NCBI GenBank assembly: GCA_009809945.1
Contig: WTPW01000648.1
Coordinates: 120,857-184,856, forward strand
Direction: 5' to 3'
From: Gigaspora margarita
Lineage: Eukaryota; Glomeromycota; Glomeromycetes; Diversisporales; Gigasporaceae
Length of the DNA stretch: 64,000 bases
Under the pieces are notes generated by a model. The model worked only from the letters and a program-made list of their open reading frames with translations. It was not told the origin of the DNA and did no database searches. Positions 22,061-32,365 of the stretch are shown piece after piece (the first letter of the stretch is position 1; the number at the start of each line of letters is the position of its first letter). The position numbers were made by a program, and so were the translations under genes.

Positions 22061-23005
22061 GTAATCTTGAGGCCTCAAAATCATATAATAATTAATATCT
22101 AATAAGTATATACTTAACTATCAGTGATTATTTGATTTTAAAACATCGATGTTCTTGAAATTACGTGCGGACATCAATGCCCTCGTAGTCATCTGATCTA
22201 TTTAGCTCAATCCCTATTTTTTTGTGCTATATCCCCTTTTTCAATGTACGATTTTGTTTCAGATCAATTTTGCATCTTTTAAATTATAAAATGTACACAA
22301 TTAATTAACCAAACACAAACTCTTTATGCATCATTTTCTCTGCTGTACAAATATCAATATCGATCTTACTAAATAAATGATTTTTGTATAAAATCTTTTA
22401 AATCTTTTAAATTGTTCGATCTTACCGATTATATTTATTTTGATCTGCTTGTTATTACTAACTACTCAGTCTCGAAACCTGTTAAATAATTATCGATAAG
22501 ATTGTTGAAGCGATTTAGTATTCACAAAATAAATATGTGGCACTGTGTGAAATAATCATTTTCTGATTATCTATATTGAACTTTAAATACCATTTTATTC
22601 ATTGTAAAATTCCTGATTAGATTTTTAACATACATGCATATGTATATACATAGTTAAAATATGCTAAATAATTCAAGAATATATCTCGCTTTTTCAAAAA
22701 AATACCAATGCATTATGAAAATTACTCTTTTTTTTAAATTTCCTATTGTTCGACTGTTTCTACAATTTAATCCGTGATACATTAATATTTTTGATAATTA
22801 CAATATTTATAAAATCATTATTATAATATATAGTAATAATATATAAATCATTTGGCTTTGCTTTCTTTTTATCCCAATACTCTCAAACATGTATAAAAAG
22901 AAAATATTCGCTTAACTTTTGCATCTTCAATTAAAAAAAAAATAAAAATATTTTCTCTATATATAAAAAATATAACAATTAATCTGTTTACAAAATTAAA
23001 GAAAA
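22061..23005. promoter_or_regulatory. AT-rich upstream region of the 23.0-kb gene
   Basis: No gene. A TATA-like GTATAAAAAG lies at about 22890, roughly 115 bases before the ATG at 23006, followed by A/T-rich and pyrimidine-rich leader DNA. This would suit a fungal promoter, but position is the only support. Confidence 0.35.
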
Positions 23006-23110
23006 ATGTCTTCTATTTTCATCTCTTTCTGCTTCGCCAAAACAGTTAGTAGAACTGATAATTTTATTAACGGAACTGCTTTATATCGAGTTGCCGTTAA
23101 TAATGATCAA

Positions 23111-24088
23111 ATTTTTTTTTTTTTTTTTAAAGTGTCCGTCTTCGGGAACTGGGAATTTTTATTCAAGATATTAGGGCCGTTGGTATCCACTTAAGGGAAT
23201 ACCGGCATTTGTTACATTGATGAGAGTACAACTAGCCACACCTGCAACTTTTGGTTGCCTATTTAAGTAGCCACCCGAGGGCCCTACACTAGCTGCCATA
23301 CCTGCAACCCGCATACCGGCATTGCCTATTTAAACCCTCTGGTCTCTGATCCCCTGCCAACTCATCTTGTATCCCCGGTACAGCCACCAGTTTCTAAACC
23401 TGAAGTTCGTACCGGATGCTAATCACCACCCTTAGGACTAATTTATCCTCGACGNAAAACTTGGTAGAGCAGTCCCTGTCCCACCCAGGTATTACCTACA
23501 CTTCGGTAACTTACGCTACAGCTTTACCTATACACTTGCAGTCCAGGGGTNACCTAAACNGCTACCATTACCTACTTCTGCCCTTGTAAGGTTCGCTCCA
23601 ACCCTAGCACCCACCTCACCATCCTACCGGTCCTTATACCGGATCCACAAACTTCCAACCCAGTTAGCCCAAAAGGGTCGATATCGCCTTCTTCTCTTGG
23701 TACCTAATTCCTAAACATAGGTCCTTTTCCTCCGGTGCAACTCCGGCGGCCAGGTTGGTGAACCCCTCCTTGAGGGTCTTATCGTCCAATTCTCCAGCTC
23801 TGGTTTCCAATATTCTGGTTTTGGTAGCACTGTCAAAGATCTTTGCTACCTCCTTACTCGGGGCTTGCCAAATGGGTTTCCGTTTTTCCGGTTCCTTGGA
23901 TTTGTGCACCCAAAGGCTCCCATTCAAGATGGTGTACCAAGGCCTACAGGTAATGTACCCAACCGATCGACAAGAAGCAGTTACCAGAACACAGGTCTAT
24001 TTTTCAAAGCGTCGCCAGTGGGATTTGAACCCTAGACCTGCCGCTTGGGGGGTGACAACTTAACAACTTCCCTAAGTCACCACACTCT
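23111..24088 (-). mobile_element. tRNA-headed SINE-like retroposon, copy 2, inserted in exon 1
   Basis: Reverse-oriented copy of the 0.92-kb element. The T-rich stretch at 23112-23128 is the A tail. The tRNA-like head lies at about 24010-24085, with the B box seen inverted as GGATTTGAACC (24020-24030). The duplication GTTAATAATGATCAA (23096-23110) / GTTAATAATAATCAA (24089-24103) has one mismatch. Least AT-rich of the three copies, with several single Ns. Reading frames on both strands (for example 23664-23927 minus) are not conserved in copies 1 and 3. Confidence 0.8.
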
Positions 24089-24220
24089 GTTAATAATAAT
24101 CAATTGAGTGAATTAACTTTTAAAGGTTATACTGGTAATCCCAATTCGTTGGTTATCCCTTTTGAAAAAAATGCTATCATTCTGATGATTGGTCGATATG
24201 TGTACGAAGATAAGGAATAC

Positions 24221-24284
24221 GTATGTCTCTTTTCAAATACAATTTTTTATGTGAATTTAAATTCTAATTTTCTTTATTCCATAG
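24221..24284 (+). other. GT-AG intron, 64 bp
   Basis: Donor GTATGT, acceptor TTTATTCCATAG. Removing it joins ...EDKEY to LSLVQATPV in phase 0. Size and signals are typical of fungal introns. Confidence 0.7.
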
Positions 24285-25209
24285 CTTTCTTTGGTTCAAG
24301 CTACACCAGTATTATCACCTGATTCTAATTATATTCCTACTTCTAATGATTTTCCATCATCTTTACCTTTACTTATTTACTCTGCTATGCCTGTGTCAGG
24401 TTCTTATCTCTCAGACAGTAATAGCGGAAGAGAAAGTTTTATACTAGCTAGACGTTTATACAATGGTATTACTAGTACTAAAAATATTCTCTCAAAGGTT
24501 ATCGTTTCTTATAAAAATGAAAATAAATGTTACGATGCAGTAAAAAACAATCTTCAGAAGACAGTGCTTTCTGTTGTAGGAAGATTAAAAGTCAGCTCAA
24601 ATAATATTCCACATATTATNGCTTCTGAAATAGAATGGACGTACTTAAGTGAAGGCCAATCTCTGTCAGCTTGTGATAAATCTAATTCTTACACATGAGG
24701 ATCTTGACCTCCACCTTGATAGTATTGAGAAAAAATATGCTTCTTTAAATTCTACTCCATTCCAAAAAAAACAACCTGCTCCATTACATTCTTTATTTAC
24801 AAAAAAATCTACAAAAGATAATGTACCACCGATCAACCTTATGGACATCCTTTCTCAAATTCAAAATAAAACTGCATCTACTACCTCTATTCCTCNCAAT
24901 GTAAATTCTGCATCACCATCTAGCAATGCTCATCATACGCCCCAGACTGCTACCAATAATAATGAATCTTTTTCACCCGAAATGGAAGTTAATACAGCTC
25001 CTGATTTGGATACTGAATTCATTACACCTATCTATGAAGATCCAACCCCTGAACCCCCAGCAAACCGTAAAAAAACATACATTACCTTCAAGAAAAAATT
25101 AATATATTTCTCTCTTCGATTTAAAATTTATTTTAAATCATTTTTCTCACATTTCTATGCGATAAATTTCTTTCTATTTTTTACTTTCAAATTTACTTTA
25201 TTACAATAA

Positions 25210-25469
25210 TAAATATATTTTATATGAAATCATAAATAGCGTTAGTAAATATTACAAAATATATATCTATTTTTTTTAATGCTTAATTCAGATCAACATT
25301 AAATGACCCGTATAATATTCTATCATCTCGTAATCATTAAAGCAATAATTATAAATTGATTGAATCAAATTATGATAACTAATTCTTTAAAAAATATCAT
25401 AATTTAAATCGCATGATTAACATTTTAATCAAATTTATTAAAAAGAAAAATTTTATTTAAGCATTAATT
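25210..25469. other. 3' flank of the 23-kb gene
   Basis: A/T-rich, with AATAAATATATTTTATAT directly at the stop as a likely poly(A) signal region. Nothing else seen. Confidence 0.4.
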
Positions 25470-25700
25470 TAAACTTTACAAAAAATCTAATGTAGTTGCT
25501 TTAAATAATTATGATGCTACTTTTTTTTTCTTTATAATTACCAATTGTATATAAATCGTTCCATTAATCATTTTAATTTTACTAATAAAACGATCAGCAT
25601 ACCTTAGCTCTGATTTACTTAATTGAGTTTCCACCCTAGTGTGTATGTATGTACATCGATGTTTAATGTAATATTTCATCAATAAGGTAGCTGCGCGATG
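25470..25700. repeat. Direct repeat, copy 1 (copy 2 at 27605-27860)
   Basis: Matching blocks in the same order include TTTACAAAAAATC, CTTTATAATTACC, ATCACTTTAATTTTA-like, AAA(C/A)ACGATCAGCATA-like and GTATGTACATCGATGTTTAA versus GTATTTACTTCAATGCTTAA. Diverged (roughly 75%). With 27.2-27.6 kb it forms part of a larger low-identity repeat. No coding content. Confidence 0.55.
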
Positions 25701-26609
25701 CTGTCACNCAAAACNNGGAANGGAAGAATCAGTAGATCATATTAGAAGTTTTAAAAAATGTAATATTTTAACAGTTTATTAAGACTAACTAATAAATTAT
25801 GTATACCTTAGTTTACATGTGTATTGTACAGAGTTGGCATATNACTAGGTACATTAATAAATTTCGAAATGAGTCNTATNAATTCATTAATTATATTAGT
25901 AGTTTAATTGGTCATGTGCCAACACTATGTACATTTTTTAGTNTTTNTTGTTTAATTATGTTTAANAGCTTAACTTATTCAGTATAATAATGAAATATGA
26001 TATAATGCTATCTAATACCTCATTCTTGCTCTCTCTATTGTGTATAAGGGACAAAAACCTCTCAATACACAAAGAGCAAACACATCGGACTTATATACAT
26101 TTATAATCTATATAAATTATTTACACCAATCAATTGTTAGTTTAACTTCCTTCTGCCTTATACAATAAATTCGTCATTGAGATACGACAACTAAAAGTCT
26201 AATTACCCTTCAACACCTATAAACTTGATCATAATATTACTTTGTGTAAGAGGCGTGACGATAATATTTAAACGTTTCATATTCATTTGTCCCTAAAAGA
26301 AGCAATAATAATTAATAAATAACTGATCTGTGTACAAAAGTGATGCCATGATGATTATTAATACAGACATTTGACGCATCACGATAGCTTTAATTAATTG
26401 TAGAACCCCAAGGATATCTAAATAAGGCAATAGGAGTAACACATGTTACAGAGATACAATTGAAAAGTTTAAGGATGATCGAATGTAACAATGATCGATC
26501 AAATAAAGCAGGGGCAGAATAAGGAAATGCTGTGATTTTTGGGCGCAAAAATTTATAATAACACCTGCAAGATAAGTAAAATAAGAAATAAATCAAATAA
26601 AATGAGACA
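25701..26609. other. Unannotated DNA with many single Ns
   Basis: Several Ns cluster at 25708-25966, perhaps collapsed polymorphic repeats. The short frame over them is not credible. No gene seen. Confidence 0.35.
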
Positions 26610-27185
26610 ACTTAAATTTTAAATACTTACTTAAAATAATCCTTTTGAAAGAATAATCATCTACGAATGCACGTACGTACTTACGAAAGCCATATCAAAC
26701 CAGTTTAATATAAAATGCAAATCAGACCATCACATTCCACAATGTCAAGAAAAATATAACCAATCAAAGAACCGTATTTGTTCACATCATTTCACTCTTC
26801 AGATAACCATGCACTTCGTTGCACTCCATTCCTGGTATAAAACAGAATTTCAATGTTTTTGTAAAAAATATTTTAAGCAAAAAAAAAATTTATTACTGTA
26901 ACCACATAGCGGAACCCCTTAAACATCAACCCCCTATGCAATAAACAGGCACGAAACGTAAACACTAAATTCTCACTTAAAAATAGTCCCCTTTGCAGGG
27001 ACAATCACACACGAATAGCACGTACATACTTAAAAAAGTCATACCAAACTGTTTCTACATAAAAAGCAAATCCGGAACATCGCATTTCACAGTGTCATGT
27101 GAAATATAACCAGTCAAAGAACCGTATTTGTTCACAACATTTCACTCTTCAGATAACCATGCACTTCGTATTTCATACTCCGCTC
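26610..27185. repeat. Tandem duplication, about 350-bp period
   Basis: ATAACCAATCAAAGAACCGT...CAGATAACCATGCACTTCGT (26757-26820) recurs at 27108-27170 with few changes, and the upstream parts (CACGTACGTACTTACGAAAG versus CACGTACATACTTAAAAAAG) align as well. Two units, the first slightly longer. Each carries a CCAAT-like box. Confidence 0.65.
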
Positions 27186-27604
27186 CTAGTATTTAAATTT
27201 GCTACTATCATAGTTTAATTAACAATTACTAGTAAATTTGAATTGTAAACCTATTCTTGCTCATAACTTCCTCGCTTATATTTTATTCTTAGCATTTTTA
27301 TCACGGGTAAAACATAAACTTTATCATATTACTACATTGATTTTTAACTCACTGATCACATTTTGATATAACTATAAATTTATCATTTTCCTAGATTGAC
27401 ATAAAATTACGAAACAAAGAAAATTAACAATTTATCAAATAATTTGACACCAATAATTCTAATTAAAAATTTACAAACAATAAAAAAATCCAAATCAATC
27501 TAATCTTTAATAAATATAATTTTTCCTTAATATTTGCTAATATATTTGCTATTTTATTAATATATCTTTAATTAGAACGAAAAAATTTATTTTAACCAGT
27601 GATT
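27186..27604. repeat. Paralogue of the Gypsy insertion site
   Basis: CACTGATCACATTTTGATAT (27351) through TTGACATAAAATTACGAA (27398) and ATCTTTAATAAATATAA (27517) align with CACTGATCACGTTTTGATAT (28216), the bases right after the 3' LTR (TTAACATAAAATTACGAA, 37155) and ATCTTTAATAAATAAC (37271). It is therefore an unoccupied copy of the sequence the retrotransposon entered. Confidence 0.6.
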
Positions 27605-27860
27605 TAAAAATTTATTAAAAATTTACAAAAAATCAAACATAGTTACTTTAATTAATTCTTTTTACTTTATAATTACCTATTATCTACAAATCATTTGATC
27701 AATCACTTTAATTTTATAATGCTAAAATTTTGATCACAATAAAACAATCAACATATATTAGTTCTGCTTTCGTTAGTTAAGTTCCCCCCTAATACATATG
27801 TATTTACTTCAATGCTTAATATATAATACTTGCTATTTCATCGATTTGTTCTTCATTTTA
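27605..27860. repeat. Direct repeat, copy 2 (see 25470-25700)
   Basis: Same blocks as copy 1, ending TTCATCGATTTG. Identity about 75% by eye. Confidence 0.55.
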
Positions 27861-28240
27861 CAGTAATCTAATTTCTTTTTCATTATTACCTTTATGAACC
27901 ACAATAGCTTAGTCCATAATTACATGCTACATATTACTGGAATAACTAAATAAGATGGGTAGCGTGAATGCTCTACCTGTCGCACTAATATTACCATAAA
28001 GAATTTTATCACAAATCGATACACAATATTGTAAATAGTTAAAATTAATTTGCTAATATTATTGCTTAATAAATGCTAGTAAAACTTAATTGTGTCAACA
28101 TTCTTACTAATAACTTTTTAAATCTATTTTAATCTTATTCTTTACATTATAAATTATGTAACTAAACAAACGCTCAAAAATATACGCTTAATCGTATTAC
28201 TACTTTAGTTTAATGCACTGATCACGTTTTGATATACCAT
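27861..28240. other. 5' flank of the Gypsy element
   Basis: AT-rich. Ends with CACTGATCACGTTTTGATATACCAT, part of the repeat described at 27186-27604. The last bases ACCAT are duplicated after the 3' LTR. No gene. Confidence 0.45.
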
Positions 28241-28937
28241 TGTTGACCTATGAAAATACACTAAAACGGGTATAACTCTTGATCCAATGATTGGAATTTG
28301 ATGAAACAACTACCATTCGACTCAGCTCGATGAGACGGTTCGAATGAGCTATAGATCATCCATGTATGACCATGGTTGCCAAGATCGGAACCAATGAATA
28401 ATCAAGTATAGGATCTACAATTTAATTGGCTAGGAGTTCTACTGCGCGCCAAAGTGCATATATGGCATTTATAAAACATGTCATATTTATAACATATATA
28501 CTCTATATTTTATTTATAACACATATGTTATTTATTTCATATATTATATTTATACTATTTATATTATATATTTTATTAGTAGTAGATATAGCATTTATTA
28601 CACATGTAATAGATATAGCCCGTTACATTTGTGAAAAACAAAAATGTATAAAAGCAGCCGATGTGGACCCCAAGTTCAACATCGAGTCTTCATACTCTTT
28701 CAATAAATAAAACATTTATTTACTACACAAATTAAACAGTTACTAGTATCTTCATATACTTTTAATTGTTGCCTCTTTCATAATTGCAAATTACCATAAA
28801 TCTTCTTTGTTAAGTTTTCTTGAAAAACGCCTTTCGACTTAGTTAATCACAGTAACAAGTGAGGTTACACAAAGTGATCACTGTCTAAGGTCGCTCTAGT
28901 TACCTACTATCTTAAAAGAAGTAGATATAGGATAACA
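28241..28937 (+). repeat. 5' LTR (697 bp)
   Basis: Begins TGTTGACCTATGAAAATACA and ends AGATATAGGATAACA. Contains the CGACTCAGCTCGATGAGACG dyad motif, two CCAAT boxes, a TATA box and a poly(A) signal. The open frame at 28426-28710 lies wholly in the LTR and is repeated in the 3' LTR; its composition is that of AT repeats and I do not call it a gene. Confidence 0.93.
28391..28707 (+). promoter_or_regulatory. LTR promoter and poly(A) signal
   Basis: CCAAT at 28391-28395, inverted CCAAT (ATTGG) at 28425-28429, TATA box TATAAAAG at 28647-28654, then AATAAA at 28702-28707. The TATA-to-AATAAA spacing of about 50 bases would give a short R region, as in other LTR elements. The same signals are in the 3' LTR (TATAAAAG at 36840-36847). 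Confidence 0.6.
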
Positions 28938-28940
28938 AAT

Positions 28941-28958
28941 TGGTGGTGACTGTGAGAT
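28941..28958 (+). other. Primer-binding site
   Basis: TGGTGGTGACTGTGAGAT starts three bases after the 5' LTR. It begins with TGG, complementary to the tRNA 3' CCA. Which tRNA is used cannot be told without a tRNA set. Confidence 0.65.
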
Positions 28959-29228
28959 ACTTTCTCCACCCTTGCATTGTATTTTGGAAAACCAAAAATC
29001 GGATTTTGGTCTTCGTGGAACGTTTTCCACTAAGTAAACNGATTCCGCAACTTTTCTACTAAGCTTATCTTAGTACGAAAATCTAACCGGGATTCGGAAA
29101 TCGTGTTGACGGCATTTTCTTACAGACGATCTGCAAGAAAGAAACTCTTGGTCACGTGACTTCCGTCGAGAAATAAACCTTGAGAACTGACTATTGGAAC
29201 TTAACAACCCAACCCAAAGTAATACTGG

Positions 29229-29450
29229 ATGCCTAGGAAAGGTATTGCCACTTCAAAAACACTGGAACACATTGAAAATACTCTTGCTTGGAAGGCTCCC
29301 TTTTACAAGAAATATTTGGAAAAAGAATTAGAGAAATTAGTTGAATCCTCTGAACAACCAGACGGAACCATTGTCTTTTCTTTACAAACCTTGAGATTAG
29401 CAGACTTATACTGCACCCAATTAAACCAAACCAAAGCCTTTGATCAATAA
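29229..29450 (+). CDS. Gypsy accessory ORF A, 73 aa, unknown function
   Basis: Intact small frame from the first ATG after the leader to TAA. The peptide is hydrophilic and helical, with LEHIENTLAWKAPFYKKYLE and a C-terminal LQTLRLADLYCTQLNQTKAF. No signal peptide or membrane segment. It ends just before a T-rich spacer. It lies about 0.8 kb upstream of gag. It could be a separate accessory protein or the N-terminal exon of a Gag-type protein. I know no family for it. Amino-acid composition makes chance occurrence unlikely in DNA this AT-rich. Confidence 0.5.
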   Translation: MPRKGIATSKTLEHIENTLAWKAPFYKKYLEKELEKLVESSEQPDGTIVFSLQTLRLADLYCTQLNQTKAFDQ

Positions 29451-29514
29451 AATTTTTATTTTCTTTTCTTATTTTTTTTTATATATATATCTTTATTATT
29501 ATTATTATTATTTT

Positions 29515-30040
29515 ATGCAATTTAATTATCAAAGATACGTACAGAAATTAGCAACACATCATCAAGAACACTATATAGGAGCCACCTTAAGTCAAACAGA
29601 CGATTCTTGTAAAATTTGCTACCCTGTAACAACTACTGTTCCTAGAAACTTTTTAAATTTCTATCGTTGGTATTGTGCCCAATATCCTGCTAGTGACTTT
29701 TCTGGAAAATCTTTAGAATACTTTCACCAAATATCTCAAATTTATACCCAATTTAACCTACCTTAGTTTAAAAATACTATATTCAGATTTATTTTTAGCT
29801 TTAGATATTCTTCTTCCCCTGGCAACCTTACTGATATTATTCGTAGTATATCTGCCTTAACTGTATTTACTAGTTGTTTCTTTAAAGACCCTTTTACTTT
29901 AAAAGATTCAGATTTCCACAACGATTGTTTTCACGAAGATTTTGAGGATTATAGTACTCTTTTCAAAACCTTTATACCTCAATACCTATTAACAAACCAC
30001 AACCTAGTCCTATCCTGTTGCCTGCACGTTTACCTACTCC
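29515..30040 (+). pseudogene. Gypsy accessory ORF B / upstream Gag region, broken
   Basis: ATG at 29515 (MQFNYQRYVQKLATHHQEHY) follows a T-rich spacer. The frame contains a C-K-I-C pair and FLNFYRWYCAQYPASDF, meets TAG at 29764-29766, and then remains open in the same frame (includes SSPGNLTDIIRSISALTVFT and a D-F-H-N-D-C-F-H stretch) to about 30000. There a frame change leads into the Pro-rich leader of gag. The uninterrupted coding character on both sides of the TAG argues for one original protein of about 170 residues or an N-terminal extension of Gag. Function unknown. Confidence 0.5.
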
Positions 30041-30062
30041 CCCTCTATTACCTATCATCGCA

Positions 30063-32365
30063 ATGTCTACTGCTGATGATGTTTTGGATTATTTGAGAGA
30101 TCATGAAAAGGAAGGCATGTTATTAAGAATTGTACCATTTAAAGGAGATGGAACCCAAGACCCTCTTACCTGGTTAGAAGATTTTAACAAAGCTAGTCAA
30201 GCAAATAAATAGAATTTGGCTAGAAGGAAAGATATTCTTGCTGCTTTTTTGAGAGATAATGCAGAAGATTGGACCACTACAGTTAATGATTATGATGATC
30301 CAGGAACTGGGATGCTATTTAAACAGCTTTTAAAAACTCATTTTGTACTCAACGATGGCAAAATAAATGGCTTAGAGACTTGGATACCTTGAAACAAGGC
30401 CCTGAAGAACCTATTGACTCTTATTATAGTCGATTTAAAATATTAACTACAAGAGTAGCCGCTAGAGCTCAACTCCAGGATGCCCAAAAATTATATTACT
30501 TTAAAAAGGGATTACGACTAGCAACCCTTCCAATTCTTCTTACCCATAACCCCAATACATTAAATGACCTTCTTGAACTTGCTAGAACCTATGAGCAAAG
30601 AGCTGACTTCGCGACCAATGCTGACCCTGGTGTGAATAATCCTAATATTGCTACCTACGAAAAGGAGATTGAACAACTAACCAAACAAATGAATCAGATG
30701 TCACTAAACTATGCATTTATTGCCTCTGCCTTGAGCGCCCAAACTGAACCACAATATCGCCCAAATGTTATTTGCTATCGATGTAGTGAACAAGGACACT
30801 ATGCAAGAGACTGCATGGCTGAACATCTTCCAACTAAAGAACAATGTTATCAAATGAATTCTCGACCCCAAATGAAGCAGAAAATTCATTATGCTGCTGT
30901 AGAGGAAGAATACTACTCAGATGAGGATGAGGTCTATATTACCCATGCCCCTCATCCTAAACCTTATAATACTAACCGCAATGTGCAAAATGAAGCCCAA
31001 AGAGAAGTTCAAAAGAAGTCAGAATCCCAAAAAGAAATCAAATTGAGAACCAGAACTGTACAGGCTAATGAACCTGAATTTGAGAATATGATAGAAGAAC
31101 CCATTGAAGTTCTTAAACCGACCAAGGCACCTAGAAAGAAGATCCAAAAACTTCCTTCTGTAATTGACCAATTGGAGCCTTATGATATCTCCAAAGATCT
31201 TTTGAACAGACAAGCCCAAGCTACCTATGGACAGCTACTTCAATACCCTAACCAACGTAAAAATCTTGCCCAAACCATGAAGAGAGGTAATGCCCCTATT
31301 ACTGAAGCCAACCATGTGGAACTAGGACCTAAAAGAAAAACTGTAGCTATGAGATGCCATGTTAACATTAAAAGACAACCAGTAGTTGCTATACTTGACT
31401 CTGGTGCTGCTGTTAGTATTATTACTGCCAAGTTAATGAAGAAATTAGGATTGAAAATTAATCAAGAATCTAAGACTATTGTCGTAACTGCTAATGAACA
31501 AAGAGAAAAAGCATTAGGATCCATTACTGATGTAAAAATTACCCTCCAAAATATTGCAATCCCTATTGATTTGCAAGTTATAGAATCAAAAGATGAGACC
31601 CTTTTGTTGGGAACTGATTGGTTCAACAAGTCCAGAGCAAACCTTGATTTTGATAACCATACCCTAAAGATTCGCTACTTAGGAAAAAGAGCTACCATTT
31701 ATACTACTCATGTAAGTGGTGAACCTGTACCTGAAGAATTTGAAGAATTCACTGATGAGGATGAATGGATTGATGAAATTGAACAAGATAAAATAGAAAC
31801 TTACTATACTGAAGAAGGAGACCAAGAAGAGGAAAACCTGTTCTTTAACCCCTGGACAGAAGTTATTTCTAAAAAGAACCCAGCTGCCTATGTTGCTTTT
31901 ATGGCTGAAGTCAATGTCCAACCCTCCACCATGCAAATTAATACTGCCCTTTCTAACTCTGAAAAGAAGATTGCAGAAAAGATTCTTCTTAACAACAGCC
32001 ACATTTTTGCAGAAAACATTTCTGAAGAAGGACAAACCTTAGAACTTGGACAAACCAGTGAAGTTTGCCATGAAATTTATACTCCTGATGCTCGTCCAAT
32101 TAAACAAAGAGCATATAGAGCCTCCCCAGATAACCAAGAATTCCTTAAAAATGAAATAGAGGAAATGGAAAAGAGAGGAATTATTAGAGAATCCTGTAGC
32201 CCATGGTCTTCTCCAGTGGTTATTGTACCTAAAAAGAATGGAAAGAAGAGACTTTGCATTGACTATCGCAAGCTAAATGCAGTCACAAAAAAAGATGTCT
32301 ACCCTCTACCTGACATTAATGAAATCCTATCTGTCTTTGAAGGAGCCCAATGTTTACTAGTTTAG
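30063..32365 (+). pseudogene. Gypsy gag, protease and N-terminal RT (frame-broken)
   Basis: Gag starts at ATG 30063 (MSTADDVLDYLRDHEKEG). A TAG interrupts at 30210-30212, and near 30320 the frame changes so that WLRDLDTLKQGPEEPIDSYY, the conserved retrotransposon Gag motif, follows in another frame. A CCHC zinc knuckle (C-Y-R-C-S-E-Q-G-H-Y-A-R-D-C) is at 30773-30814. After a Lys/Glu-rich linker comes the aspartic protease with AILDSGAAVS (Asp codon 31397) and the second motif LLLGTDWF. An acidic stretch follows, then RT begins: YRASPDNQEFLKNEIEEMEK, SPWSSPVVIVPKKNGK and RLCIDYRKLN. The frame ends at 32365 and RT continues in a different frame. Confidence 0.88.

Larger units (their letters stand above)
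23006..25209 (+). pseudogene. Two-exon gene of unknown function, split by a SINE and frameshifted
   Basis: Exon 1 starts at ATG 23006 (MSSIFISFCFAKTVSRTDNF), runs to 23110, is cut by the SINE 23111-24088, and resumes at 24104 in exactly the same frame once one copy of the 15-bp duplication is discounted. It ends at 24220 before a GT-AG intron (24221-24284). Exon 2 opens with LSLVQATPVLSPDSNY and continues to about 24690. There a frame change is needed to reach the Ser/Pro/Asn-rich C-terminal part (HEDLDLHLDSIEKKYASLNS ... to TAA 25209, which overlaps an AATAAA). The central part (IPFEKNAIILMIGRYVYED, then LPLLIYSAMPVSGSYL) has alternating hydrophobic strands, which could suit a small OB-like barrel. 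I do not recognise the family. Two Ns lie inside. Inactive as sequenced. Confidence 0.65.

Noticed and set aside
23664..24063. Overlapping 87-aa and 102-aa frames in the SINE at 23.7-24.1 kb
   Set aside because: Both lie in the SINE body. The corresponding parts of copies 1 and 3 have stops or different frames, and no domain is recognised.
28426..28710. 94-aa frame in the 5' LTR, repeated at 36619-36903 in the 3' LTR
   Set aside because: Lies between promoter and poly(A) signal of the LTR, begins at a non-ATG-like TTG context, and consists of Ile/Phe/Tyr runs from AT repeats. The two copies are similar only because the LTRs are.
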